From NCBI GenBank assembly GCA_016709675.1, contig JADJMH010000002.1, forward strand, positions 1 to 64,000: 64,000 nt of DNA. The letters run 5' to 3'. Below, piece by piece: positions 43,177 through 52,464 of this stretch. Source of the stretch: Candidatus Accumulibacter proximus. GTDB taxonomy: Bacteria > Pseudomonadota > Gammaproteobacteria > Burkholderiales > Rhodocyclaceae. Under the pieces are notes generated by a model. It ran no database searches. It saw only the letters and a program-made list of their open reading frames with translations, and was not told the DNA's origin. The position numbers and the translations under genes are program-made. The stretch's first letter is position 1. Each line of letters opens with the position of its first letter.

Positions 43177-43387
43177 GGCCTCCTGTCCTTCCGAACATCC
43201 CGTCCCGGCGCCATACCTTTCATGCTTCGGCAGGCTCTGGCGAATTAGGCTCTCTTTCTCTCGCCCGGGTGAGAGAGCAATTATAGGGAGAATAAGCGTC
43301 AGTTGGCCAAGAAAAGTGGGGGAGCGAGATCCGAGTGGACTTCGCTTGCGGCCACGGAGGCTTTGTAGGCGCTCTGTCGGGGATCGG

Positions 43388-44830
43388 ACGCGCTGATGAA
43401 GCATCACGAGGCGATCGAGGCGCGCATGTTCGGGAAGGTACGCACGCTCTTCGCCTTGCCAGAGAGGATAACGCTGTATGTGACCTGAGCAAAACGTTCA
43501 TCAAGGCGATCAGGATGGCGTCAAAGGGGTCTATCACATCACCTGCGTCGATGCGGTCAGCCAGTGGCAGGTCGAGGCCTGCGTGCAAGGAATCAGCGAG
43601 GCCTTTCTGTTGCCGGTGCTGGCTTTGATCATCGACCAGTTCCCGTTCGTCATTGTCGGCTTTCACTCCGACAACGGCTCCGAGTACATCAATCATCAGG
43701 TCGCGAGCCTGCTCGAGAAGCTGCGCATCGAGCAAACGAAATCCCGCTCGCGACAAAGTAACGACAACGCCCTGGCCGAGAGCAAGAATGCCAGCGTGGT
43801 GCGCAAGCACATGGGCTACGACCATATCCCGCAGGCCTATGCGAAGCCGATCAATGCGTTCTACCAGAAGACGTTCAATCTCTGGCTCAATCTGCACCGC
43901 CCGTGCCTGTTCGCGACCTTGATCACTAACCACAAGGGCAAGACCGTCAAGCGCTACAAGCCTCGGGATGTGAAGACGCCGCTCGAACGTGTGGCCCAGC
44001 TGACGCCACTGGGCCGGGTCACCTTCAAGCCAGGCATCACCTTGGAGGCCTTGCAGAGTCAGGCCAAGTTACAAACCGACCTGGCCGCCGCGCAGGCCAT
44101 GCAATCCGCCAAGCGCCAACTCTTTGCCGGCTTCGTAAAACCCAAGTGCCGAGCCTGACACCTAGCCGCGACAACGCCAACCGAAAGCCTGCCGCGCTCC
44201 GCTTGCCAGACGGACGACTGGCTGCGCCATCTGCCCGCCGGAAGCCCTGCGGGCAGCAAAGCGTACAACCGGAATAAATATTCCTTTAACCCCCAGGATC
44301 AAAACCAACCCACCAGGATCATCTCAACGCCCTTCGGCGGAATCCGTTAGACTTCCCTTTTCAACCCCTCAACCCACATCACAGCGCCACCCACTCCGTC
44401 GCTCCTTCAGGCTCATACCTGAATTGGAAAATACTCGCACATTGAAGGGCAACGCGGCCCATCCGAAGGCCCGCGGCGGCCGATCGAAAGAGAAAGGCAG
44501 TGACTGTACGTCGGTGACGCTGGGTTTCGTGCTTCATGGCAGGGGCCTCAACCGGCGCTCGCAGACTTTCGCCAGCAACGTCTCCGAGCCCCGCAAGCTG
44601 GCGACGACGCCCCCGGACTTGCGGACTTCGGCAGGAGCACAAACCTTCAGGAACGCGGCCGTCGCCAGGGAAAGCTGGGGGACTTTCCGGCGGGATCCTC
44701 TCGATTCAGCGCCGCGTGACCACCGGCTTCCGCCTGCGCGACGGCCGCACTTCGAACACTCGAAAAGCTGCGGTCTCCGAGTCGGCTCTCGCGGCCATCT
44801 ACAAGCCATTTCGGACTGCTAATAGGGCAG
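43388..44830 (+). pseudogene. IS1634-family transposase relic split by an IS481-like fragment
   Basis: Bases 43388-43493 read ALMKHHEAIEARMFGKVRTL then FALPERITLY, matching residues near 215-240 of the IS1634 transposase at 59950. From 44436 the match resumes with GGRSKEKGSDCTSVTLGFVL then RRSQTFASNVSEP. After a deletion (about 44645-44690) it ends with QRRVTTGFRLRDGR near 44700-44760. The gap 43494-44435 is filled by a foreign element. Confidence 0.7.
43494..44435 (+). mobile_element. IS481-like element, 5'-truncated
   Basis: About 940 bp nearly identical to 58827-59766, including the 3' untranslated tail and the right end (GGAAAATACT). The coding part to 44158 encodes the last 200 residues of the integrase-core transposase (FHSDNGSEYINH; NDNALAESKNASVVRKH). 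The first catalytic Asp is missing, so it cannot be active alone. Confidence 0.8.
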
Positions 44831-44947
44831 CAACGCTTCCGAGAGCACAGAGTTAGCCGAATCTCCTTGTCTGCGCATACCCAGGAGGTGCTGGAGAAAC
44901 GGTGCCGACATCGATTCGGCGCCGGCACCAATCGTCACATCGTGTGC

Positions 44948-45739
44948 TTAAAGGCTCTGACGGCGACGGGAACCGACCAGACCGAGCAGGCCGAGACCGA
45001 GCAGCGCCAGTGAAGCGGGTTCGGGTACGGCGAGTCTGTACTGACCGTTATTCGAAATGAACACATCGGTCTGCTGATTGGGGATGATCGGTCCAGTAAC
45101 GTCGGGATCGAAAGCTGAGTTGTAAAGAGTGATCAGGGAGTTAGGTACGTTGCCGCTTAGTGGGATGGCGTTCGTCGTCGCAAAACCGAAAACCAGCTCT
45201 CCAGGCGAGATAGGTGCAAGATCGTTCATGGCGGAGTCGAAGAAGTAACCACTGGTCATGGAAGTGGCTTGAAACACCAACGATACGACACCGTTTGGCA
45301 GCACCGAACTGGCTCCCAAGGTTGCGTCGCCATCCAGCAGATTAAAGGTAGCGATCGTCGTGGAGGCAGAGTTCTTGATGGTGAGCGTGCCGGTATTGAA
45401 GTCCAGCGTCCCACCCGTGGTCCCCGTTCCGGTACCGGTGAAGGTCGCGTTAAGTCCGGGAACTAAGTCCACCCCGCCCGAAATCGAGCCGCCGTCGGCC
45501 GAATTGGCTTGAAACAGCCCGGACTCATTGAAAGAAAACGTACTTGGGCCGGTGAACGTGTTCTTGGCGTATGCCGTGCCCACCAAGTCGAGGTAATCTT
45601 TAACCAGAAATGCGGCGTTCCCGCCAACGCCATCGGTATCAAGGTACCAGTTGGTCAAAGTGACGGCGCTAGCAGCACCAGACATAGCCACGGCGGAGGC
45701 TGCAGCGACCGCCACCAGGGACTTCTTAATTGATTTCAT
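44948..45739 (-). CDS. PEP-CTERM protein, PepA-like (floc-associated)
   Basis: The 263-residue exported protein has a signal peptide (cleavage near GAASA-VTL), a Thr/Ser/Gly-rich beta-type body and a canonical PEP-CTERM tail (VPEPASLALLGLGLLGLVGS followed by RRRQS). Its overall make-up fits the flocculation-associated PepA proteins of Zoogloea and relatives, which help hold cells in the exopolysaccharide matrix and depend on RpoN and PrsK/PrsR there. A near-perfect sigma-54 promoter and an activator element lie upstream here. PepA identity is by pattern, not alignment. Confidence 0.8.
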   Translation of the reverse strand: MKSIKKSLVAVAAASAVAMSGAASAVTLTNWYLDTDGVGGNAAFLVKDYLDLVGTAYAKNTFTGPSTFSFNESGLFQANSADGGSISGGVDLVPGLNATFTGTGTGTTGGTLDFNTGTLTIKNSASTTIATFNLLDGDATLGASSVLPNGVVSLVFQATSMTSGYFFDSAMNDLAPISPGELVFGFATTNAIPLSGNVPNSLITLYNSAFDPDVTGPIIPNQQTDVFISNNGQYRLAVPEPASLALLGLGLLGLVGSRRRQSL

Positions 45740-45791
45740 GTTCAGATCTCCGAAGGATTAAAGGCAAGGCGAGGTCGCCTCAGTTTCGTCA

Positions 45792-45808
45792 AAGCAAGCC
45801 TTGTGCCA
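45792..45808 (-). promoter_or_regulatory. Sigma-54 promoter of the pepA-like gene
   Basis: On the minus strand TGGCACAAGGCTTGCTT equals the RpoN consensus TGGCAC-N5-TTGCTT. It lies about 52 bp upstream of the ATG at 45739. Confidence 0.9.
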
Positions 45809-45904
45809 GAATATTCTTTCGACCAAATAACCAACTGTTTAATAGAGGAAAAAGAGAGAGAGAGAGATCTGCGAGGGGATCCCGATGGCTGTTCTGGAGG
45901 GTGG

Positions 45905-45924
45905 GGTGTAAAATTTTCCGACAC
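45905..45924 (-). promoter_or_regulatory. Upstream activator element of the pepA-like gene
   Basis: Minus strand GTGTCGG-N7-TACACC, identical in both halves and spacing to 38965-38984. It lies about 116 bp upstream of the -24 element. Confidence 0.7.
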
Positions 45925-46112
45925 TCTCGCCCGCTGAGCGAACACGCGATGTAACGCCGGAGTGAAGTCTCCGGATCAAGTCCAGCTCTGGCTGTGAGCT
46001 TCCTCAATCGGTTCGCAACGCTCTCTGTTTCTCGCAGGTTGCGGCGGTCCGCGATGCGCCCGCGTGGGGTTAGTTGCTTTCCGAGTGGGTGTGGATCTTT
46101 TCGGCCACGGTA

Positions 46113-46151
46113 TGGACGGGTCAAACCGCCTGGCAGGCGGTGTTGGCTCAG
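46113..46151 (+). repeat. IS66 transposase fragment left of the IS1182 copy
   Basis: Matches 51750-51788 of the IS66 element with one base change (TGGACGGGTCAAACCGCCTG here). It stops at CTCAG where IS1182 begins. Confidence 0.75.
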
Positions 46152-47762
46152 AGGCTGTGAATTTTTCACTTCTGCGCCACAGTCGGCGCGACCGGACGCT
46201 GGCGCCAGCCTGGGGCGAAATATGCGGAATGCATGTCTTGGCTAGCTGTTCGGCCTGGATCTACCCTTTTTCTGCGCTTTTCCCCCGATTATTATCCTGC
46301 CATTTTCGGTGCTGCGGACGTTCCGGTCCCTAGGCCGACCAGTTCGGGTGCGAGGGTGGCGGCACGCATCACGTTGTGCGCCATGGCGAACAGGAGCGCG
46401 ACGCCCTTGACTCTCTTCAGACCGCGGACCACCAGGCGATTCAGGCCGCGGTTGCGCGCCAGCGCATTGACACATTCGGCCGTCGCCGCGCGATTCTTGT
46501 AGAGCGCCTTGGCCTCGTCGCTTTTCATACGTTCCCGCCATTGGGCCACCGCCGGGCTATCCTTGGCCTTTGGTTGGTGAACGTCCGTTTTCGGGTCCTT
46601 GGCTTTCGGCACCGGTGCGTAGACGGTGGTGCTTTCGGCGACTGCATCAATCTGCCCATGCCCCGGATAGCCGCCATCGACCAGCCAGTTCTCCGGCGTC
46701 TGACCGCAGCGTTCGCCGACTTGCTCGACCATCGGTGACAGCTGACCCTGGTCGGTACCGGCGGTCACGACCTCGACGCCGAAGACCACCTGGCTTTCGG
46801 CGTCGGTGGCGAACTGAAGGTTGTACGCCGGCCGAAATCCGCCATCACCCATCTTCATGATCGTCGCGTCGGCGTCGGTGGTCGAGCTCCGGGCCTCCTC
46901 CGGCTTCTTGCCTTGCTTCTGCTTGATCGCTGCCAGTTCCGGCTGCCGGGCCAGCGCAGCTTCAATGCGCGCCTCCCGTTCGCTCACCGCACGCAGCTGC
47001 GCCGCTTGCTTGCGCGCGCTCTCGCCCGCGGCATCGTCTGCCTGCTGCGCCTTGAGCATGGCGACCTGTTCTCGCGCCGCTTCCAGGCAGGCTTTCAGCC
47101 GCTCTTCCCGTCGGAACGAGGCGGCCCCGGCGCTGGCCCGTACCCGCATCCCGTCCTGCGCTGCCGTCTTGAACTTGACGACACCCGCGGCCATCAGGCT
47201 CGCCACGTGATCGGTCAGCAGTTCGTCCAGCGCATCGCCTTCTTGACTGCGGAAGTCGGCCAAGGTGTGGTAATTGACCTGTACGCCACCACAGATCCAC
47301 CGGTACGCGTCATGCGTCTGCGTCAGTCGGGCGATCCCACGGGCATGGCCAACACCTTCCAGTGTGGCGTAGAGCCACAGAGCATACAGAATCTCAGGGG
47401 CGATCGCCGCTCGCCCCACGCCACCCTCCACCGCTTTGATGCCAGCGTACAGCCCGCTCAGGTCCTGCCGCTCTACGTAGCCCCAGACAATCCGCGCCCG
47501 GTGCCCAGGCGGGACCAGCGATTCGAGGTCGCTCGCCCGCAGTTCCAGTTGATTGCGGTTGGGCATCAGAACACGGGCCGAGGCCTTGGGCAGTACGGTT
47601 CTCGCAGGGCCTTCGTCGCTTGGGTTGGCCGGCAGCGTCGGTCCCTCGGCGAACATGGGTGGGGTCGTGGTCATGCGCAGGGTGCAGCGTAGGAAATGAC
47701 TCCGTCATTATACAGGACGCGCCACGCTGGCGGGCGGATTTGGGAGAATATTTTCACAGCCT
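46152..47762 (-). mobile_element. IS1182-family insertion sequence
   Basis: Ends are the inverted repeat AGGCTGTGAA (46152) and TTCACAGCCT (47762), flanked on both sides by CTCAG. The 1611-bp element holds one transposase gene on the minus strand. IS66 fragments lie on both sides. Confidence 0.75.
46292..47674 (-). CDS. IS1182-family transposase
   Basis: The 460-residue DDE transposase is uninterrupted. Seen: the N-terminal PNRNQLELRASDLESLVPPG, the first Asp in FKTAAQDGMRVRA, the second in WLVDGGYPGHGQ and the last acidic region near KNRAATAECVNA (catalytic Glu). A coiled-coil insertion (AAREQVAMLKAQQADDAAGE) lies between the catalytic residues, as in other IS1182 members. The gene is likely functional. 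Confidence 0.88.
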   Translation of the reverse strand: MTTTPPMFAEGPTLPANPSDEGPARTVLPKASARVLMPNRNQLELRASDLESLVPPGHRARIVWGYVERQDLSGLYAGIKAVEGGVGRAAIAPEILYALWLYATLEGVGHARGIARLTQTHDAYRWICGGVQVNYHTLADFRSQEGDALDELLTDHVASLMAAGVVKFKTAAQDGMRVRASAGAASFRREERLKACLEAAREQVAMLKAQQADDAAGESARKQAAQLRAVSEREARIEAALARQPELAAIKQKQGKKPEEARSSTTDADATIMKMGDGGFRPAYNLQFATDAESQVVFGVEVVTAGTDQGQLSPMVEQVGERCGQTPENWLVDGGYPGHGQIDAVAESTTVYAPVPKAKDPKTDVHQPKAKDSPAVAQWRERMKSDEAKALYKNRAATAECVNALARNRGLNRLVVRGLKRVKGVALLFAMAHNVMRAATLAPELVGLGTGTSAAPKMAG

Positions 47763-47811
47763 CTCAGTGAGTCGGATATCCGGGACCACGTCAAGAAACG
47801 CAAGATCAACG
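47763..47811 (+). repeat. IS66 transposase fragment right of the IS1182 copy
   Basis: Matches 52221-52269 (CTCAGTGAGTCGGATATCCG and on). The IS66 bases between the left and right fragments (about 430 bp) are absent. It ends at the repeat CAGCCCTGACGCATGA. Confidence 0.75.
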
Positions 47812-47827
47812 CAGCCCTGACGCATGA
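47812..47827 (+). repeat. Dispersed 16-bp repeat, copy 1
   Basis: CAGCCCTGACGCATGA, also at 56715-56730 and 63004-63019; the first two copies abut IS66 fragments. Confidence 0.6.
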
Positions 47828-48012
47828 CCCTGCCGAATTGTTAATTCGCGCCTCTATAAGGCCATTCGAGTGGCGGCACAATGAGGCCACCCGAATCGCG
47901 GCGCAATGAGGCCAGCGCAGTCGCGGCGTAATCAGGCCAGTAGAAGGTCAGTAAAGCCGGTTTCGGACTTCCAATTGCGTAACCTCTGGCAATTTTGCCG
48001 GGGGCAGGCGCA

Positions 48013-49570
48013 ATGGCTAACAGGAAGTTCGAAATGTACGAGATACGACAAATCATCCAGCGCTTGAGACTGGGCGAGAGCAATCGCGCGGTCGCCCGAT
48101 CGCAACGGGTCGGGCGCGACACGGTCGCGCAGCTACGAGACTCGCGGCCAGCCAGAACTGGCTGGATGCGACGGGCCCGATGCCTGACGATGCCACAATT
48201 GCCCTGCATTACCGGACCACTGGCAAAGGGGCAAACGAGGGTCCGATCAAGAATCCGAGCCATGTGTCGACGGTGGAGCCCTTTCGCGAGGACGTTCTGG
48301 CGTGGCACAGACAGGGCATCCAGGTCAGCAGCATCCGCCAGGCGCTGGCTCGCCAGCATGGCTACGACGGCAGTGTTCACGCCCTCTACCGGTTCATTCG
48401 GCGGGAGCCCCCGATGCGCCAGTGGCGACGGTGATGCTCGACTTTGCCGTCGGCGAACAGGCCCGGGTGGACTTTGGCTCAGGGCCGCTGATCACCGACC
48501 GGCACTCCGACGAAGTCTTCAAGACCTGGTTCTTCGTCATGACCCTGGCCTGGAGCCGACACCAGTACGCCGAGCTCGTTCGGAATCAGAGCGTCGAAAC
48601 CTGGCTGGCCTGTCACCGTCACGCCTTCGAGTGGTTCAACGGCGTGCCGCGCAAGGTTCGCATCGATAACCCGAAATGCGCCATCACGCGCGCCTGCTAC
48701 TACGAGCCGACGGTACAGCGCGCCTATGGCGAACCCGCTCTTGGCTACGCCTTCGTGATCGACCCCTGTCCGGTCGCGGACCCCGCCAAGAAGGGCCGCG
48801 TCGAGGCGGGCGTTAAGTATGTCAAGCGCAACTTCATGCCGCTGCGCGAGTTCCATAGCCTGGCGCACGCCAATGAGCAGTTGCAGACCTGGGTCCGGGA
48901 CGAGGCGGGAAACCGGATACACGGTAGCACGCGCGAGCAGCCACTCAAGCGGTTCAATGAAACGGAACAGGCCCTCTTGCAGCCACTGCCCGCCATCGCC
49001 CCGGCGTGCCCGACCTGGGCCAAGGCGAAACTGCATGGCAACTGTCATGTCCAGTACGAGTATTGCCAGTATTCCGCGCCGTTTCGCCTGATCCACCAGA
49101 CGCTCTGGCTGGAGATCACGCCGGATGCGCTGCGCATCTATCAGGAGCATGAGCTGGTCGCGATCCATCCGCGCCTGTTCAAGCGCGGGGACCATTCCAC
49201 CGTACAGGATCACCTGCCACCCCATGCCCAGGCCTACTTCATGCGCGATCCGCAGTGGTGCCTGGCGCGGGCCATGACCATCGGGCCGGCCTGTCTGGCG
49301 GTCGTCGAGAGCCTGTTCGCCAACCGCGTGCTCGACCACCTGCGCGCCGCCCAGGGGCTCCTTCGACTCGGCGACCAGTTCGGACGCGGCCGACTGGACG
49401 CGGCCTGTAGTCGTGCGCTGAACTTTGGCACGCCAAGCTATCGCACGATCAAGCAGATCCTCAATACCGGGCTCGACCAGCAACCCGAGCTGACCGAGTC
49501 ACCCGCGCTGGAAGCGCCTTATCTGGACGGGGGCCGCTTCAGCCGAAGTCCTGCCGACTCTCTACATTGA
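48013..49570 (+). pseudogene. istA: IS21 transposase IstA, two frameshifts
   Basis: The start MANRKFEMYEIRQIIQRLRL is the IstA helix-turn-helix. Frame breaks near 48135 and 48425 split it. The middle piece (about 48180-48434) reads AWHRQGIQVSSIRQALARQH. The long last frame holds the catalytic core (VATVMLDFAVGEQARVDFGS; FVMTLAWSRHQYAELV; the acidic residue in KKGRVEAGVKYVKR). Product would be inactive unless frameshifting rescues it. Confidence 0.8.
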
Positions 49571-49624
49571 GCCGACACGCGGCCCCTCAATCCTCGCACC
49601 TTCATTCCCTGACGGAGTTCCCTC

Positions 49625-50425
49625 ATGAATCCCATGCCCCAACTCGAACCTCTCCTCAAGCAACTGCGCCTGTCCGGCATCCTCGACTCACTCGACGCCA
49701 GAAACCGCCAGGCCATCGAGGCCAAACTGGCTTACACCGATTTCCTCGCGCTCCTGGTGCAAGACGAAATCGCCCGTCGCGATCAGCGCCAGTTCGCCCA
49801 GCGCCTGCGCAAGGCGCAGGTGGTCGGCGACAAGACCCTGGAACGTTTTGATTACACCCACAGTCCGTCGGTCAATCATGCCCTGATCGCCGAACTGGCA
49901 ACCTGCCGATTCGTCACCGAACATTCACCCGTTCTGATCGCCGGCCCCACCGGGACCGGCAAGTCACATCTCGTTCAGTCGCTCTGTCATTGTGCGCTGC
50001 GCGCCGGCTATGAGGTGTTGTTCATTTCGCACACCAAACTGCTGGCCCAGCTCCAGGCTGCCCGAGCCACCGACACGTTTGAGCGCAAGCTACGGCAACT
50101 GGCGCGCATCGATGTCCTCGCCATCGATGACTTCGGCTTGCGTCCCATGCGCTCACCGCAGGATGAGGATTTCCACGATCTCATCGACGCACGCTACGAG
50201 CGGACCACCAGCTTGCTCACCAGCAATCTTCACTTCGACGAATGGGGTGCGGCATTTCCCAACAAGTTGATGGGGGCAGCAACGCTTGACCGCTTGCGCG
50301 ACGGGGCCTATCGCATCGTCCTCGACGGCGAGACGCGGCGCAAGCCACGGCCGATGCCGGAAACGACCTCGGCCGCACGCATCCCGCCTGGCAAGGCGCC
50401 TGCACCCCTCCAGGCCGCCCGCTAG
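49625..50425 (+). CDS. istB: IS21 helper ATPase IstB
   Basis: The 266-residue AAA+ protein has Walker A GPTGTGKSH, Walker B IDVLAIDDFG and the sensor region SLLTSNLHFDEW. It assists IstA in target selection. It is full-length with a normal start (MNPMPQLEPLLKQLRL) 54 bp after istA. Confidence 0.92.
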   Translation: MNPMPQLEPLLKQLRLSGILDSLDARNRQAIEAKLAYTDFLALLVQDEIARRDQRQFAQRLRKAQVVGDKTLERFDYTHSPSVNHALIAELATCRFVTEHSPVLIAGPTGTGKSHLVQSLCHCALRAGYEVLFISHTKLLAQLQAARATDTFERKLRQLARIDVLAIDDFGLRPMRSPQDEDFHDLIDARYERTTSLLTSNLHFDEWGAAFPNKLMGAATLDRLRDGAYRIVLDGETRRKPRPMPETTSAARIPPGKAPAPLQAAR

Positions 50426-50750
50426 CACCCCCTCGCCCATCACCCCCTGGGGCGCTGCCCCAGACCCCGCACTCGCCGTGAGGCAGCCGCCGGGGATGAA
50501 AAAACTCCTCCCCGACAACTGCCTCCAGTGTCAGCGCCCTCCAGGCTGTCAAGGGGCTTTCGCGGCATAAACGCGAGAAGCACGCATTTATTCCACGGTC
50601 CCCTGGACACCCTTCCGGACGCCAGTCTCCGGGTTTGCTAAAAACCAAAAAACAGCGTAAAAACTCACCCGTCCGAAACCGCAAAAACGACGACTTCTAC
50701 TGGCCGCATTACGCCGCGATTCGGTGGCCGCATTAGGCCGCGATTTGACA

Positions 50751-51016
50751 CGAATCGAGGCTGTTTGCCGGTAGGGCCCGCTTTCGCCGCCTGCGCGGTC
50801 AGATGGCGGGTGGCAGAGCGGCGCTTGCGGCGCGGATGGTGTAGGGTCAATCAGGAGGCGATCGAGAAGTCGTTGGAGCTCCGGTCGGGTCGCCAGGCGA
50901 GCCTTTCCCGGCGCTGAGTGCGCCGCGCTTGGGAAGCGGTCTTGGGCAGGCCCGGACAAGGTCATGGGTGTAGATCTTAAATTGATAATACAATCAATAC
51001 TTTACGACGCTATATT
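50751..51016. other. Gap between IS21 and IS66 elements
   Basis: The first part continues, past the CGAAT duplication, a sequence resembling 63020-63040. No gene is seen; the AT-rich segment 50970-51016 borders the IS66 end. Confidence 0.4.
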
Positions 51017-51118
51017 GTAACTTCTCAAAAAGCCCGGGCATGACCGTACACTGAATCAGGGATGCTTGCTTGCGGATGGTTCTGGACACAGCGCGCGAAA
51101 TGTGATCCAATCCGCAGC

Positions 51119-52464
51119 ATGAGCACGGAAACCCCACGGAAGCTTCCCGGTATCCCTGATATCCCCGCCGACCAAAGGACACCGGCGGTCGTGCGACTGC
51201 TGGAACTCTGCCATCGGCAGCAGGAACAGATTCAGGCGCTGCGCGATGAGGTGGCGCGGCTGAAGGGTCAAAAACCGAAACCCGTGATCAAGCCGTCAGC
51301 GCTGGAAGGCGAGCGCACCGAGAAGAAGCAAGGGCAGGCGCCGAAGCCTCACGGCAAACGCCACAAGACGGCAGAGCTCGAGATCCACGAGTCGGTCATG
51401 GTGCAGCCGGCGGAGACGATTCCGCCGAACAGTCGCTTCAAGGGCTACCAGGATTTTGTCGTACAGGAGCTCCGGATCGGGGTGCACAACACCCGCTATC
51501 GGCTGGAGCGCTGGGTCAGCCCCGAGGGCGTGAGCCTGATCGGCCAGTTGCCGGCCGAGATCGGCGGAGTGCATTTCGGCCCACAGCTGCGTACCTTCAT
51601 CCTGTACCAGTACCCCCATGCGCATGTGACGCAGCCGCTCTTGCTTGAGCAACTGCGGGAGTGGCTCAGGCCGCGCTGGCCTACATGGCCGAGCACAAGC
51701 TGCCCTGCGCTCAACTCCAGGCACTCACCGCCCTGGCACCGGCGGCCTGGACGGGTCAAGCCGCCTGGCAGGCGGTGTTGGCTCAGCAGGGCATCACTGA
51801 TCCGCGCCATGTCCGCACGGTCACCGAAGGTGCGTTGCTCGGTACCGTCGTCGAGCAGAGCGTCGCCCCCGATCTGGCGATCGTCAGCGATGACGCCGGG
51901 CAGTTCGATGTGCTGACTCATGCCCTGTGCTGGATCCATGCCGAACGGGTGCTGGCCAGACTGCTCGGCTTCAACGATCGGCAACGCGAGGCGCTGGCTT
52001 CGGTACGCAGCGAGCTGTGGGCGATCTACGATGCGCTCAAGGCGTACAAGGAAGCACCTGATGCGCTCACCGCAGCCGCGATCGAAGCCCGCTTCGAGAC
52101 GCTCTGTGCCACCCGCACCGGCTATGCCAGCCTCGACCAGGCCCTGAAGCGAATGCGCCGCAACCAGGAAGAGTTGCTGCGCGTGTTGCAGCGTCCCGAG
52201 CTCCCCCTGCACAACAACCTCAGTGAGTCGGATATCCGCGACTACGTCAAGAAACGCAAGATCAGCGGCTCGACCCGTAGCGAGTCCGGCCGCCGCTGCC
52301 GCGACACCTTCGCCAGCCTCAAGAAGACCTGCCGCAAGAACCGACTGTCCTTCTGGCAATACCTTCAGGACCGCGTCTTGGGCTGGCATCGGATTGCGCC
52401 GCTGGCGCAGTGGATCTTCGAGGCCACGCCGACGGGGGCGACCGTTCCCGTACATGGCCCCTGA
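51119..52464 (+). pseudogene. IS66 transposase TnpC, central deletion and frameshift
   Basis: The first frame has the coiled-coil N-terminus (ELCHRQQEQIQALRDEVARL) and the zinc-binding-like region up to LLLEQLREW near 51660. The sequence then jumps to AALAYMAEHKLPCAQLQAL in another frame and continues to the C-terminus (IVSDDAGQFDVLTHALCWIH; NNLSESDIRDYVKKRKISGS). The part holding the first catalytic Asp (VDDTGARH in relatives) is missing. The relic at 57487-58061 retains a few residues (QIDISAGQLSAL) of the lost part. Confidence 0.85.

Larger units (their letters stand above)
47839..50750 (+). mobile_element. IS21-family insertion sequence
   Basis: Ends TGTTAATTCGCG (47839) and the inverted CGCGATTTGACA (50750), flanked by the direct repeat CGAAT. 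Inside the left end three 25-bp GGCCA...AATGA repeats lie at 47860-47934; two inverted copies lie near 50700-50747. These are transposase-binding repeats typical of IS21. istA is broken and istB intact. Confidence 0.85.

Noticed and set aside
47860..47934. 25-bp repeats that could be a small CRISPR array
   Set aside because: They are contiguous without unique spacers and are mirrored at the other end of the IS21 element.
50588..50965. A 125-codon minus-strand frame across the IS21 right end
   Set aside because: It spans the IS boundary and is built from IS end repeats and gap sequence.
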